Assembly (NCBI RefSeq): GCF_030817355.1
Contig: NZ_JAUSZH010000001.1
Location: 5,518,501 to 5,582,500, forward strand
DNA length: 64,000 nucleotides
Reading direction: 5' to 3'
DNA from: Streptomyces sp. V1I1
GTDB lineage: Bacteria; Actinomycetota; Actinomycetes; Streptomycetales; Streptomycetaceae
Positions within the stretch are counted from its first letter, which is position 1; every line of letters begins with the position of its first letter. A program made the translations under genes and the position numbers. The notes below the pieces were generated by a model. It was not told the origin of the DNA. It did no database searches and worked only from the letters and a program-made list of their open reading frames with translations. Shown here piece after piece: positions 26,149-34,863 of this stretch.

Positions 26149-29100
26149 CTACGGCGTGACCTTCTCGATCACTACGCTGCCGGCGCCCGCGACCGTGCCG
26201 CGACCGTTCAGCAGCTGCACCTCGCCGAAGAACTGCCGTCCCTCGGGAGCCGCGCCGCCCACCAGAACCTCGGCGCTGACCTGCGCCGACGCACCGTTGG
26301 CGAGCTTGACGGGCTTCGCCGAGTCGACCTTGACCGAGCCGAGCGACGCCGCGAAGTACACATCGCGGTAGTTGTACTCGGTGGTCCCGGCCGGGACGGA
26401 GTAACCGTCGACCACGATGGTGTAGGTGCCGGCGGCCGGCTTGGGCAGGCTCACCGCCTCCTCCGAGTCGCCGTCCGCCGCTTGGCCGACCAGCACGTTG
26501 TTCAGGTAGACCGACAGGTCCAGGTCGGCGCCGGTGTCGGAGACCCCGCCGATGGCGACGTCGAGACGCTCGACGCCCTCACCGATGGTGACCGTCGACT
26601 CCTGCGACTCACCGTTCTTGATGGACGGACGGGCGACCTTCGCCGAGCCCAGCGAACCGCCCGCGAGCTTGCCGTCGATCGCGGCGAAGCCGTTGGTGAC
26701 CTTCCACTCGACGGCGGCCGGCGTGCCGACCTTCGCCTCGGGGAGTGTCTTCACGGCCGGGTCGAAGGACGCGCCCAGCAGGCTGACATCCAGCTTGTAC
26801 GGGTTGTCGAGCAGCGGAGACGTACGTCGCGACTCGACCTCGATCTCCCAGACGCCCGGCGTCGGCTCGGGGTACGAGCGCAAGTCCGGACGGCACGTGT
26901 TCGCCGGATTGTTGTAGTTCGGGTAGCAGAAGATCGTCGAGCTGTCGTCGACCCCCACGCCGTACGGGTGGATGCCGATGAACCGGGTCTGGCTGTTCGC
27001 GGCCAGACCGCCGAGCGCGACCTCGAGGTTCTTCGCGCCCTCGGGCACCGTGACGAAGTACGACTTGTGGCTGTTGCGCTGCACCGAGCCGGACGCCGAG
27101 AAGGTGTACTCGGGCTTCGCCAGCTGCTTGGAGACGACCACGGTCGCGAGGATCTGCTTGTCGACGCCCTCGGTGCGCTCGTCGTCCGCCTCCAGGATCG
27201 CGCTGTGCACCCCGGCCGAGCCGGGCTTCGCCTCGACCTTGATGGTGACCGGCTTGTTCAGCGGCAGCGAGACCGCGCCGGAGCCCGGCAGGTCGAAGGT
27301 GCCGTCGTTGTACTTCCAGTCCAGCTCGTGCCGCACGGGGCGGTCCGGGCCGGTCGTGCGGGTGATGACGACGTCGTACGTCTTCTTCTGGCCGGCCTTG
27401 AGACCGCCTTCGCGGTCGTAGAGGCCGGTGCCGAAGCCGGGGGTCTTCAGCGCGAAGTCGATCGCGGTGTCGACCGGTGCCTTGACGCTGTACTCGTGGG
27501 CGGTCGCGCCGTCCTCGATGGCGTCCCAGGCGTCCACGATGTTGATCAGGCCGGAGCCCTGCTCATGCGCCTTCACTCCGGCGATACGGTGCGCGGTGCT
27601 GGTCAGCGCCGTGCGCAGCTTCGCCGGGGTCAGCTCGATGTTCCGCTGCTTGGCGGCCGACAGAAGCAGCGCGCTCGCGCCCGCGGCCTGCGGCGAGGAC
27701 ATCGAGGTGCCCTGCAGCATGGAGTAGCCGGCCGGGAGCTGGTAGCCCGCCTCCTTGACCGGGCCGCCGGGCAGCCAGGTCTGGGTGGTGTTGATGGAGG
27801 CGCCGGGCGCGGTGATGATCGGCGCGAAGCCGCCGTCCTCGCGCGGTCCGCGCGAGGAGAAGGGGAGCATCGCGTACTTCTTGGTCACCTCGGAGCCGTA
27901 GTTGGCCGCCCAGGTCTCCTTGGAGATAGCGGCGCCGACGGAGATGACCTTGTCGGCGAGGCCCGGGTCGCCGATGGTGTTGGTGCCCGGCCCCTCGTTG
28001 CCGGCCGAGATGACCAGCTGGACGCCGTAGGTGTCGATGAGCCGGGTGTAGAGCTCGGCGCGGGCGTTGTTGCCGTCGTTCAGCGCGGGCAGACCGCCGA
28101 TGGACATGTTGACGATGTCCACGCCGCGGTTGATGACCAGGTCGGCCATGCCCTCGGTGAGCGCGATGTTGGTGCAGCCGCCGCTCCAGGTGCAGGCGCG
28201 CGAGGAGACCAGCTTGGCGCCGGGCGCCGCTCCGTTCATCCTGCCGCCGAAGAGGCTGTTGGCGGCGGTGATGCCGGCGACGTGCGTGCCGTGCGAGCCC
28301 TCGATGACGCCGATGTTGACGTAGTCGGCCTTGGCGCCCGCGGCGTTGTAGACGACGTCCTTGCGGACCTCGATGACGAACGGGATGCGCTCGACGACCT
28401 CGGTGGCCGGGTTGTCGGTGCCGAAGTAGCCGATCTGGAAGCCGTTCTTGTACGGCTTCATCACGGTGTCGTTGGAGAAGTCCGCGTCGTTGTCGAGGTC
28501 GACGCGGGCGGTCCTGGTGCCCGCGTCGTAGAGCACGCCCCAGACGTCGGTGGTGTCGCCGTCCCGGTTGAGGTCACCGGCCATGTCGCCGCCCTTGGTG
28601 GCGGCCTCGGCGAAGAGGTTGAACTTGTACGCGCCCGCCGGGGCGGAGTACGTACGGCCGTTGACGGTGAACGTCGGGCCGCTCGCATCGAGCGACATCC
28701 GGCGCCAGGTGCCGTCGCCGTCCGCCACCGGGTCGGTCGCGGTGACCCAGTCGACGATCTTGCGCTCGCCGGTGGTGGTCTTCTGCAGCGCCGGGTGGCC
28801 GACGTCGACGCCCGAGTCGAGGATGCCGATGGTCACACCGCGGCCGTCGGCCTTGGGGTGCTCCTTGACGAAGTCCACCGCGCCGGTCTCGAAGGACGGG
28901 TTGTACGGGTTCTTCGCCGGGGTGTTCTCCCCGGGCGCCGGGTACTGCGCGGCCTGCGCGCCGGCCGTGCCCGCGCCCTTGGCGGTGTCGCCCGCCGGGG
29001 TGGGGTCGTCCAGCTTGATCTCGTGCTTGAGATCGATGCCGTGGACGCTGGAGAGCTTGGCGGCCGCCTTGAGCGCGGCCTCCGCCCGGCCGGTGGGGAG

Positions 29101-29472
29101 GGTGGCCCGCACATAGCCGAGCTGGTCGTACGTCTTGCCGACCACGGCTCCCTCGACGGCGTCGAACTGGCCCGCGACCTGCTCGGTCGCACCGGGGGCG
29201 GTGGCGACCATGACGGTGACGCTCTTCGCGCCCTTGGCCTCGGCCTCGGCGAGCAGTTCGGCGTCGGCCGAACCGAGCTTGTCGGACGAGGACTTGGCGG
29301 CCTTGACGCCGGCGGTGGTGCCGGGGTCGTCGGCGGGCGCGTCGGAGAAGGCCGGTACGGCGCCCGCGGCGACCAGCGCGGCCACCATCGATGCGGCGGC
29401 CGCAATACGGGCCACGCGTCTGTGACCTGGTACGGAGCGCCCTGATATGGGGCTCTGGGATTCGGGGGTCAT
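26149..29472 (-). CDS. Secreted subtilisin-family (S8) serine protease
   Basis: An 1107-aa exported subtilase. A signal peptide with a twin-Arg-like start is followed by a propeptide (about 50-180). The catalytic domain has D219 in GILDSGVDVGHP, H394 in GSHGTHVAGI and S590 in GTSMSSPQAAG; a long insertion separates D and H. The C-terminal 400 residues are beta-sandwich (P-domain or Fn3-like) repeats. ATG 29470-29472 is favoured over 29478 because AGGG then stands six bases upstream. It probably digests extracellular protein. Confidence 0.92.
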   Translation of the reverse strand: MTPESQSPISGRSVPGHRRVARIAAAASMVAALVAAGAVPAFSDAPADDPGTTAGVKAAKSSSDKLGSADAELLAEAEAKGAKSVTVMVATAPGATEQVAGQFDAVEGAVVGKTYDQLGYVRATLPTGRAEAALKAAAKLSSVHGIDLKHEIKLDDPTPAGDTAKGAGTAGAQAAQYPAPGENTPAKNPYNPSFETGAVDFVKEHPKADGRGVTIGILDSGVDVGHPALQKTTTGERKIVDWVTATDPVADGDGTWRRMSLDASGPTFTVNGRTYSAPAGAYKFNLFAEAATKGGDMAGDLNRDGDTTDVWGVLYDAGTRTARVDLDNDADFSNDTVMKPYKNGFQIGYFGTDNPATEVVERIPFVIEVRKDVVYNAAGAKADYVNIGVIEGSHGTHVAGITAANSLFGGRMNGAAPGAKLVSSRACTWSGGCTNIALTEGMADLVINRGVDIVNMSIGGLPALNDGNNARAELYTRLIDTYGVQLVISAGNEGPGTNTIGDPGLADKVISVGAAISKETWAANYGSEVTKKYAMLPFSSRGPREDGGFAPIITAPGASINTTQTWLPGGPVKEAGYQLPAGYSMLQGTSMSSPQAAGASALLLSAAKQRNIELTPAKLRTALTSTAHRIAGVKAHEQGSGLINIVDAWDAIEDGATAHEYSVKAPVDTAIDFALKTPGFGTGLYDREGGLKAGQKKTYDVVITRTTGPDRPVRHELDWKYNDGTFDLPGSGAVSLPLNKPVTIKVEAKPGSAGVHSAILEADDERTEGVDKQILATVVVSKQLAKPEYTFSASGSVQRNSHKSYFVTVPEGAKNLEVALGGLAANSQTRFIGIHPYGVGVDDSSTIFCYPNYNNPANTCRPDLRSYPEPTPGVWEIEVESRRTSPLLDNPYKLDVSLLGASFDPAVKTLPEAKVGTPAAVEWKVTNGFAAIDGKLAGGSLGSAKVARPSIKNGESQESTVTIGEGVERLDVAIGGVSDTGADLDLSVYLNNVLVGQAADGDSEEAVSLPKPAAGTYTIVVDGYSVPAGTTEYNYRDVYFAASLGSVKVDSAKPVKLANGASAQVSAEVLVGGAAPEGRQFFGEVQLLNGRGTVAGAGSVVIEKVTP

Positions 29473-29636
29473 CAGCATCCCTGTTTTGTGAAAGAGAGGG
29501 TCCGGAATTCGGTGCCGGATGACCGCTCAGCCTTTCGTAAGTGACAGGGGTTTGTGGAGAGTTGCCGGAGGCGGGATGTGGTCATGGCGGACATCCGCCA
29601 TCGCGGGCGATGTGCCATGAGGGACAAAGGGGAAAT

Positions 29637-30182
29637 TCAGGCTTCGCGGCTGCGGGCGTAGTGCCGGGACGCCTTCGCGCGGTTGCCGCACAGCGCCATG
29701 GAGCACCAGCGGCGGGTGCCGTTCCGCGACGTGTCGAAGAAGTGCAGGATGCACGCCTCGTGCGCGCAGGCGCGGATGCGGTCGGGCGCGGTGCGCAGCA
29801 GATCGAGATGGCCGCGGGCGGCGGTCCAGCCCGGGCCCCAGGACGGGTCCGCGAACTCTGCCTCTTCGCCAGGGCCTTCTGCGGTGAGAGTGGCGCGGAT
29901 GCGTCCATGGCCGAGCACATCGTCGACGCGGGCGGCCGCGGTGGCGTCGCCGGGGCTGTCGACGAGGGCGGCGAGCGCCTCGCGGGCGGTCAGTGTCCGC
30001 TCCAGGGTGGCCGCGTCGGCGGTGAACCGGTCGGCGAGGCCGTTGGCTGTCAGCCAGATGTGCAGCCCGTCTACGCCGGTCAGCAGATCCTGGCGTGCGC
30101 CGTCCTGCATCCAGCGGGTGTTGAGCAGGTCGAGGGAGGCCGGCTCGCCTGTGAGCGGCCGCGGGTCGGACAGGGCGGGCAT
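29637..30182 (-). CDS. CGNR zinc-finger regulator with ABATE domain
   Basis: A 181-aa stress-regulator-type protein. The ABATE-like N-terminal domain (about 10-120) is followed by a C-terminal CGNR zinc finger: CAHEACILHFFD, then RRWCSMALCGNRAKASRHYAR. Such proteins are thought to bind DNA through the finger. It is divergent from the VOC gene, and the shared promoter holds four TAACC half-sites. Confidence 0.88.
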   Translation of the reverse strand: MPALSDPRPLTGEPASLDLLNTRWMQDGARQDLLTGVDGLHIWLTANGLADRFTADAATLERTLTAREALAALVDSPGDATAAARVDDVLGHGRIRATLTAEGPGEEAEFADPSWGPGWTAARGHLDLLRTAPDRIRACAHEACILHFFDTSRNGTRRWCSMALCGNRAKASRHYARSREA

Positions 30183-30202
30183 CCCTGGGCTCCTCTCATG
30201 GC

Positions 30203-30272
30203 TAACCCCTGAAGGTTACGTGACCGGTTGCACGCTTTGATTCTAACCTCTAAACTCGAATTAAGTGGTTAG
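30203..30272. promoter_or_regulatory. Two inverted TAACC repeats in the CGNR/VOC divergent promoter
   Basis: TAACC 30203-30207 with GGTTA 30214-30218, and CTAACC 30243-30248 with GGTTAG 30267-30272. All four half-sites lie in the 118 bp between the two start codons. Confidence 0.6.
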
Positions 30273-30300
30273 TGGGTATCGACCTTCCGAGAGGTGTGCC

Positions 30301-30756
30301 ATGACGGCGACCAGCACTCTGCGTACCGGCCATATCGGCCTCAATGTCACTGACCTCGACCGGTCACTCCCCTTCTACGGAGACGTCCTCGGCTTCGACG
30401 TCCTCGGCCAGGGCAAGGAGGACGGTCGCCGCTTCGCCTTCCTCGGCCGGGACGGGCAGCTCGTCCTCACGCTCTGGCAGCAGGCGGACGGGGCGTATGC
30501 CCCTGGCCTCGCGGGGCTGCACCACCTCGCCTTCGAGACCGAATCCATCGAGCAGGTCCGCGCCGCCGAGGCGAGTCTGAAGACCCTCGGCGTCGACTTC
30601 GCCTACGAGGGCGTGGTCGCCCACGGCGAGGGCTCGGCCTCCGGCGGGATCTTCTTCCACGACCCGGACGGCACCCGGCTGGAGATCTACGCCCCCTCCG
30701 GCGCGGAGGGCGCTCCCGCGCCGACCGCCGAGGCGCCCACCTGCGGTTTCTTCTGA
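30301..30756 (+). CDS. VOC (glyoxalase/bleomycin-resistance) family protein
   Basis: A 151-aa single VOC domain enzyme: TGHIGLNVTDLDRSLPFYGDVL holds the first metal His, AGLHHLAFE the next, and DPDGTRLEIYAP the Glu. The substrate is unknown. ATG 30301 follows GAGAGGTG. It forms an operon with the flavin-reductase-like gene 15 bp downstream. Confidence 0.9.
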   Translation: MTATSTLRTGHIGLNVTDLDRSLPFYGDVLGFDVLGQGKEDGRRFAFLGRDGQLVLTLWQQADGAYAPGLAGLHHLAFETESIEQVRAAEASLKTLGVDFAYEGVVAHGEGSASGGIFFHDPDGTRLEIYAPSGAEGAPAPTAEAPTCGFF

Positions 30757-30771
30757 GAGGGCTGATCCCCT

Positions 30772-31698
30772 GTGTCCCCGGACCTGGACCTGGACCTGAA
30801 GCAGGACCCGGAGCCGTACCACCGCGGCTCACTCGCCGTGCAGAGCCGCGTCGGCGTACGCGACCAAGCCGCGCACGTCGGCCGCTCCATCGGCCAGGGC
30901 ATCAAGCCGGTCGCCGCCGCCTTCCTGGGGCTCCAGCCCATGCTGGTGCTCGGCGCGGCGGACGCGGCGGGCCGGACATGGGCCTCGCTGCTCACCGGCG
31001 CGCCCGGTTTCGTCCGGGCCACGGGGGCGCACTCCGTCTCGGTCGCCGGCGGCGTGCACCAGAGCGACCCGCTCGCCGACGCCCTCGCCGCGGGCCCGCT
31101 GCCCGTCGGCACGATCGCACTCGACCCGCGCACCCGCCGCCGGATGCGGATGGGCGGCACGGTCCGCCCGTCCGCCCGCGGGCTCGCGATCGAGGCCGAG
31201 CGGGTCTTCGCGAACTGCCCGAAGTATCTGCAGAAGCGGGAGCTGTACGCACCCGATGGGGGCGGTGACAGGACCGGTGCCTTGCGGCGCGGCGGGCGAC
31301 TCACCCCCGACCAGGAGGAGTTCGTCCGCGCCGCCGACACCTTCTTCATCGCCACCCGCACGCCGGAGGGCGTCGACGCCAGCCATCGCGGCGGCAACCC
31401 CGGTTTCGTACAGGTGACGTCGCCCACCACGCTCAGCTGGCAGGACTATCCGGGCAATGCGATGTTCCTGACGCTGGGCAACCTCGAGACCGACCCGCGC
31501 GCCGGACTGCTCTTCCTCGACTGGAGCAGCGGCACCACGCTCCAGCTCACCGGTACCGCGCGCACCGACTACTCCGGCAGCGGCCGTACCGTCCGGTTCA
31601 CCGTCGAGCAGTTCGTCGAGACCGAGGGGGCCAGCCCGCTTCGCTGGTCCGCGCCCGAGTACTCGCCCGCCAACCCGCCCCTGAAACAGGGCGTTTGA
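30772..31698 (+). CDS. Pyridoxamine 5'-phosphate oxidase-fold (FMN-binding) protein
   Basis: A 308-aa protein of the large PPOX-like type. A central domain has FFIATRTPEGVDASHRGG and LSWQDYPGNAMFLTLGNLE, the FMN-binding split-barrel pattern of general-stress reductases. GTG at 30772 with GAGAGGG upstream. Co-transcribed with the VOC gene, so the pair may detoxify a reactive electrophile sensed by the CGNR protein; that is inference. Confidence 0.82.
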   Translation: MSPDLDLDLKQDPEPYHRGSLAVQSRVGVRDQAAHVGRSIGQGIKPVAAAFLGLQPMLVLGAADAAGRTWASLLTGAPGFVRATGAHSVSVAGGVHQSDPLADALAAGPLPVGTIALDPRTRRRMRMGGTVRPSARGLAIEAERVFANCPKYLQKRELYAPDGGGDRTGALRRGGRLTPDQEEFVRAADTFFIATRTPEGVDASHRGGNPGFVQVTSPTTLSWQDYPGNAMFLTLGNLETDPRAGLLFLDWSSGTTLQLTGTARTDYSGSGRTVRFTVEQFVETEGASPLRWSAPEYSPANPPLKQGV

Positions 31699-31719
31699 AC
31701 GTACGTCTACCCTCACCGC

Positions 31720-32193
31720 ATGAACAAGCAGTTGCGGAACGGTGAGTTGAGGGTTGCGGCCTACGCCGTGTGCGTACGGGAGGAAGAGATCCTGCTCGCC
31801 CGCTGGGTGGCCCGCGACGGCGTCAAGAAGTGGACGCTGCCCGGCGGCGGAATGGACCACGGGGAGGACCCTCTCGACACGGTCGTCCGCGAGGTCGAGG
31901 AGGAGACCGGCTACACGGCCGAGATGACCGCGCTGCTCGGCCTCGACTCCATCCGCCGCCGGTATCCGCGCAACCTCGGTAGGTTCGCCGACTTCCAGGG
32001 GCTGCGCATCGTGTACGAGGGCCGGATCACCGGAGGCGAGCTGCGCCATGAGACGAACGGGTCCACGGACCTGGCCGCCTGGCATCCGCTGGCCGCGGTG
32101 ACCGGACTGGAGCGGGTCGAACTCGTCGACATCGGGCTGGAGTTGTGGCGCTCCAGGCCCCCGGTGGGCCGGATCGCCGGAAACGGCCGATAG
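31720..32193 (+). CDS. Nudix hydrolase
   Basis: A 157-aa Nudix protein with an intact box (GGMDHGEDPLDTVV then REVEEETGY). ATG at 31720 is 21 bp after the preceding stop, probably in the same operon. The substrate cannot be told from sequence. Unlike the AICE Nudix, the first Glu of the box is kept. Confidence 0.88.
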   Translation: MNKQLRNGELRVAAYAVCVREEEILLARWVARDGVKKWTLPGGGMDHGEDPLDTVVREVEEETGYTAEMTALLGLDSIRRRYPRNLGRFADFQGLRIVYEGRITGGELRHETNGSTDLAAWHPLAAVTGLERVELVDIGLELWRSRPPVGRIAGNGR

Positions 32194-32289
32194 TCGCTCA
32201 ACTCTTCTGCCCCGGGCAACGCCGCACGCTCCCCCCGAGTCCTGTCAGCCGACCTCAGCCGTAGAGCAAGTCGGAGACAGGAGACAGGC

Positions 32290-33453
32290 ATGTCAGTACG
32301 CATGGTCCGGACGGCGTTGGCGGGAGCGGTGGCGATGGCGGCCGTGGCCACTGCCGCCCTGGTGACCCCCGCCGCGGCGGACAGCCGGACGGGCGAGCCC
32401 CGTCACGGCAGCCACCGCAGCACCCAGCAGGCGATCGAGGCCGCCGTGCGCGACGGAGTGCCCGGAGTCGTCGCCCAGGCGCGCGACCGCGACGGCACCT
32501 GGAACGGCACAGCCGGCGTCGCGAACCTGCGGACCGGGCGCGAGCGCCTCCCGCAGGACCGCTACCGCGTCGGGTCCATCACCAAGACCTTCGTCGCCAC
32601 GGTCGTGCTCCAGCTGGAGGCCGAAGGCAGACTGAGCCTGGAGGACACCGTGGACCGCTGGCTCCCCGGCCTGGTGCGCGGCCACGGCCACGACGGACGC
32701 CGGATCACCCTGAGGCAACTCCTCAACCACACCAGCGGGATCTACAACTACACCGACGACCAGGGCTTCCTGGAGAAGGTCTTCGGCGACGGCTTCTTCC
32801 AGCACCGCTACGACACCTGGAGCCCGCGGCAGCTCGTAGGGCTCGCGGCGGAGCATGAACCCTACTTCGCGCCCGGCGCGGGCTGGCATTACTCCAACAC
32901 CAACTACGTCCTTGCCGGGATGGTCGTCGAGAAGGCGACGGGACGTTCGTACGCATCCGAGATCGAGCGCCGGATCCTGCGCCCGCTCTCGCTGCGCGCC
33001 ACCTCCGTGCCCGGGACCGAGGCCCGGATGCCGCGCCCCAGCGGCCGGGCCTACTCGAAACTGTCCGAGGACCCGAAGGCGAAGATCCACGATGTGACCG
33101 AACTGAACCCGTCGGCCGCCTGGTCGGCAGGCGAGATGATCTCCGACTCCGCCGATCTGCAGCGTTTCTACCGGGCGCTGCTGAAGGGGAAGTTGCTGCC
33201 GCGGAAGCAGCTGCGGGAGATGACCAGCACCGTCCCGGTGCACCCGAAGGAGCCGGACATCCGCTACGGCCTCGGCCTGATGCAGGTCAAGACGGGCTGC
33301 GGCACGGAAGTCTGGGGCCACGGGGGCGGGATCCACGGTTCCTCGTCCGAGGCGCTCACCACGCGGGACGCGAGCCACTCACTCGCGCTGAACTTCAACG
33401 GCGACTGGTCGGGGGACAGCTGGGCGATCGTGGAGGCGGAGTTCTGCGGCTGA
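32290..33453 (+). CDS. Secreted serine hydrolase (class C beta-lactamase / DD-carboxypeptidase fold)
   Basis: A 387-aa exported protein with a signal peptide ending TPAAAD (about 31). SxxK is SITK in YRVGSITKTF, YxN is YSNTNY, and the KTG-equivalent is HGGG near the C-terminus. This is the D-alanyl-D-alanine carboxypeptidase/esterase pattern common in Streptomyces. A GGAGACAGGAGA ribosome site precedes ATG 32290. Confidence 0.9.
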   Translation: MSVRMVRTALAGAVAMAAVATAALVTPAAADSRTGEPRHGSHRSTQQAIEAAVRDGVPGVVAQARDRDGTWNGTAGVANLRTGRERLPQDRYRVGSITKTFVATVVLQLEAEGRLSLEDTVDRWLPGLVRGHGHDGRRITLRQLLNHTSGIYNYTDDQGFLEKVFGDGFFQHRYDTWSPRQLVGLAAEHEPYFAPGAGWHYSNTNYVLAGMVVEKATGRSYASEIERRILRPLSLRATSVPGTEARMPRPSGRAYSKLSEDPKAKIHDVTELNPSAAWSAGEMISDSADLQRFYRALLKGKLLPRKQLREMTSTVPVHPKEPDIRYGLGLMQVKTGCGTEVWGHGGGIHGSSSEALTTRDASHSLALNFNGDWSGDSWAIVEAEFCG

Positions 33454-33489
33454 GGCGGTGACGCGGCCGACGCGGCAGACGGCTCAGCG

Positions 33490-34521
33490 TCAGCGCGGGA
33501 GCACCATCACATAGGCGGCGGGATCGCGGTCCGGCGCCGCCATCAGGGCCGTGCGGACCACGGTCGCCTGCTGCTCCGGCGACTCCCGCAGTCTCCTCGG
33601 CGTGAGGTGTACGACGGTGATGCCGAGCCGCTCCAACTGCTCGCGCTTGCGGACGTACTCCGACCAGAGGGCGTCCCCGTCGTTGCGCGGCGCACGGGTG
33701 TCCAGCTCGACGGCGACGGCCTGCTCGGGCCAGTAGGCGTCGACGCTTCCGAGGTGCGGGCCGCCGGGGAGGCGCAGGTCGACGTTCCACAGGGGGTTGG
33801 GGAGCCCGTGCGTATACACCAGGTCGTACAGCCGTTGCTCGGCGATGGTCCGCGCCTCGGCGAGCAGCGAATCCACGGCGTCCACGACGTGAGGGAGGGA
33901 GAGCAGCCGTGCGCGACTCAACTCCTTGAGTACGGCGGCGGCTTCGCAGTGCCTGCCGCTGACCGCCTCGGTGAGCAGCCGGCGTACGGCACTGGCGTCG
34001 GCGAGCTGCGCTACTGCGTCCGCGAGGGCGCGGGGCACGGGCGCGACGGGCACGCCGGTGATCTCTTCCGGTCTCGGCAGCGTGTGCGTCCGTACGAGCC
34101 GGGCGCACCCGGTCGACCGCAGCCGCCGGGTGCGGGGCACGAGGACGTCGATCCGGTCGAGGGAGAGGAGCGGCGGGGCGGAGGAGAACCGGTGCAGGGC
34201 GAGGGCGGCGAGTCCGGTGACCATGGCTTCGCCGTAAGGGGGCGCGGCGGGCGTCCCCTGGGGCTCGCCCTGGGCGGGAAGGGCCGGCCGCCCCGCGTAG
34301 AGGAGGGCGCCGTGCAGCCGCTCCTCGCTGGTGGGCGGCCCGGGGTGGAGGAGATACACACCGGGCAGCAGCGACTGCCATGGCCCGCCCGGCAGGCACT
34401 GCGAGGTGATGCGGGCGGTGGAGATCCCGTGCGCACGCAGCTGGGCTGCGGACAGTACGCGGCGCTGCACCTCGGAGAGGTGGCTGAGAGGGAGGGGGGA
34501 GAGCGGGGTGTTGTGGTTCAT
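33490..34521 (-). CDS. AbiEi-like N-terminus with Vsr/DUF559-like nuclease-fold C-terminus, function unknown
   Basis: A 343-aa protein. The first 70 residues resemble the AbiEi/transcriptional-repressor-like winged helix (LSAAQLRAHGISTARI, PGVYLLHPGPPTSEERL). The last 110 carry a Vsr-like core: LGSVDAYWPEQAVAVELD with D and E spaced as in PD-(D/E)xK folds, then REQLERLGITVVHLTPRRL. This two-part architecture is widespread in actinobacteria with no assigned role. The ATG at 34519-34521 is chosen; the frame to 34590 crosses the promoter. Confidence 0.65.
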   Translation of the reverse strand: MNHNTPLSPLPLSHLSEVQRRVLSAAQLRAHGISTARITSQCLPGGPWQSLLPGVYLLHPGPPTSEERLHGALLYAGRPALPAQGEPQGTPAAPPYGEAMVTGLAALALHRFSSAPPLLSLDRIDVLVPRTRRLRSTGCARLVRTHTLPRPEEITGVPVAPVPRALADAVAQLADASAVRRLLTEAVSGRHCEAAAVLKELSRARLLSLPHVVDAVDSLLAEARTIAEQRLYDLVYTHGLPNPLWNVDLRLPGGPHLGSVDAYWPEQAVAVELDTRAPRNDGDALWSEYVRKREQLERLGITVVHLTPRRLRESPEQQATVVRTALMAAPDRDPAAYVMVLPR

Positions 34522-34654
34522 GCGACGGGGATGCCCGCGGGGGACCGGGTGGCTAACCGCTGTTACAAGCCCGTCGACAATTCGGGACAAGCTCGCCCTA
34601 AAGTACGGACGTTCGACTGCCGATCAGCCGCCCCGACGATCAAGGTACGGGGTG

Positions 34655-34745
34655 CTCTTTTCCCACCCCGTCCCTTCCCGTAACTGGGGCTCCGCCCCAG
34701 ACCCCGCGCCTCAAACTCCCTCCGGACGAAGTCTGGGGGAGATTG
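34655..34745. repeat. Dispersed structured repeat, copy between the nuclease-like gene and pepN2
   Basis: It contains CCCCGTCCCTTCCCG, CTGGGGC/GCCCCAG and CCGGACGAAGTCTGG hairpins and a GATTGAGGAC tail shared with other copies in the window. The rest of 34522-34863 is C-rich sequence with no gene I can support. Confidence 0.65.
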
Positions 34746-34863
34746 AGGACACGCCCGACGGTGCCCCCGCACCCGCACCCCCACGATTACCTCACCCCGC
34801 CGGGGTCGGGGGCAGCGCCCCAAACGCACCCCCGCTGCACCCGCACCCGGCCCCGGTGAACCC

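Noticed and set aside
26146..29445. 1099-aa frame on the plus strand opposite the S8 protease
   Set aside because: It mirrors the protease gene; its product is Arg/Gly/Val-rich without motifs, while the opposite frame has a complete subtilase triad.
34522..34863. A gene in the gap before pepN2
   Set aside because: Frames here are C-rich noise over a dispersed repeat; none has a start with a ribosome site.
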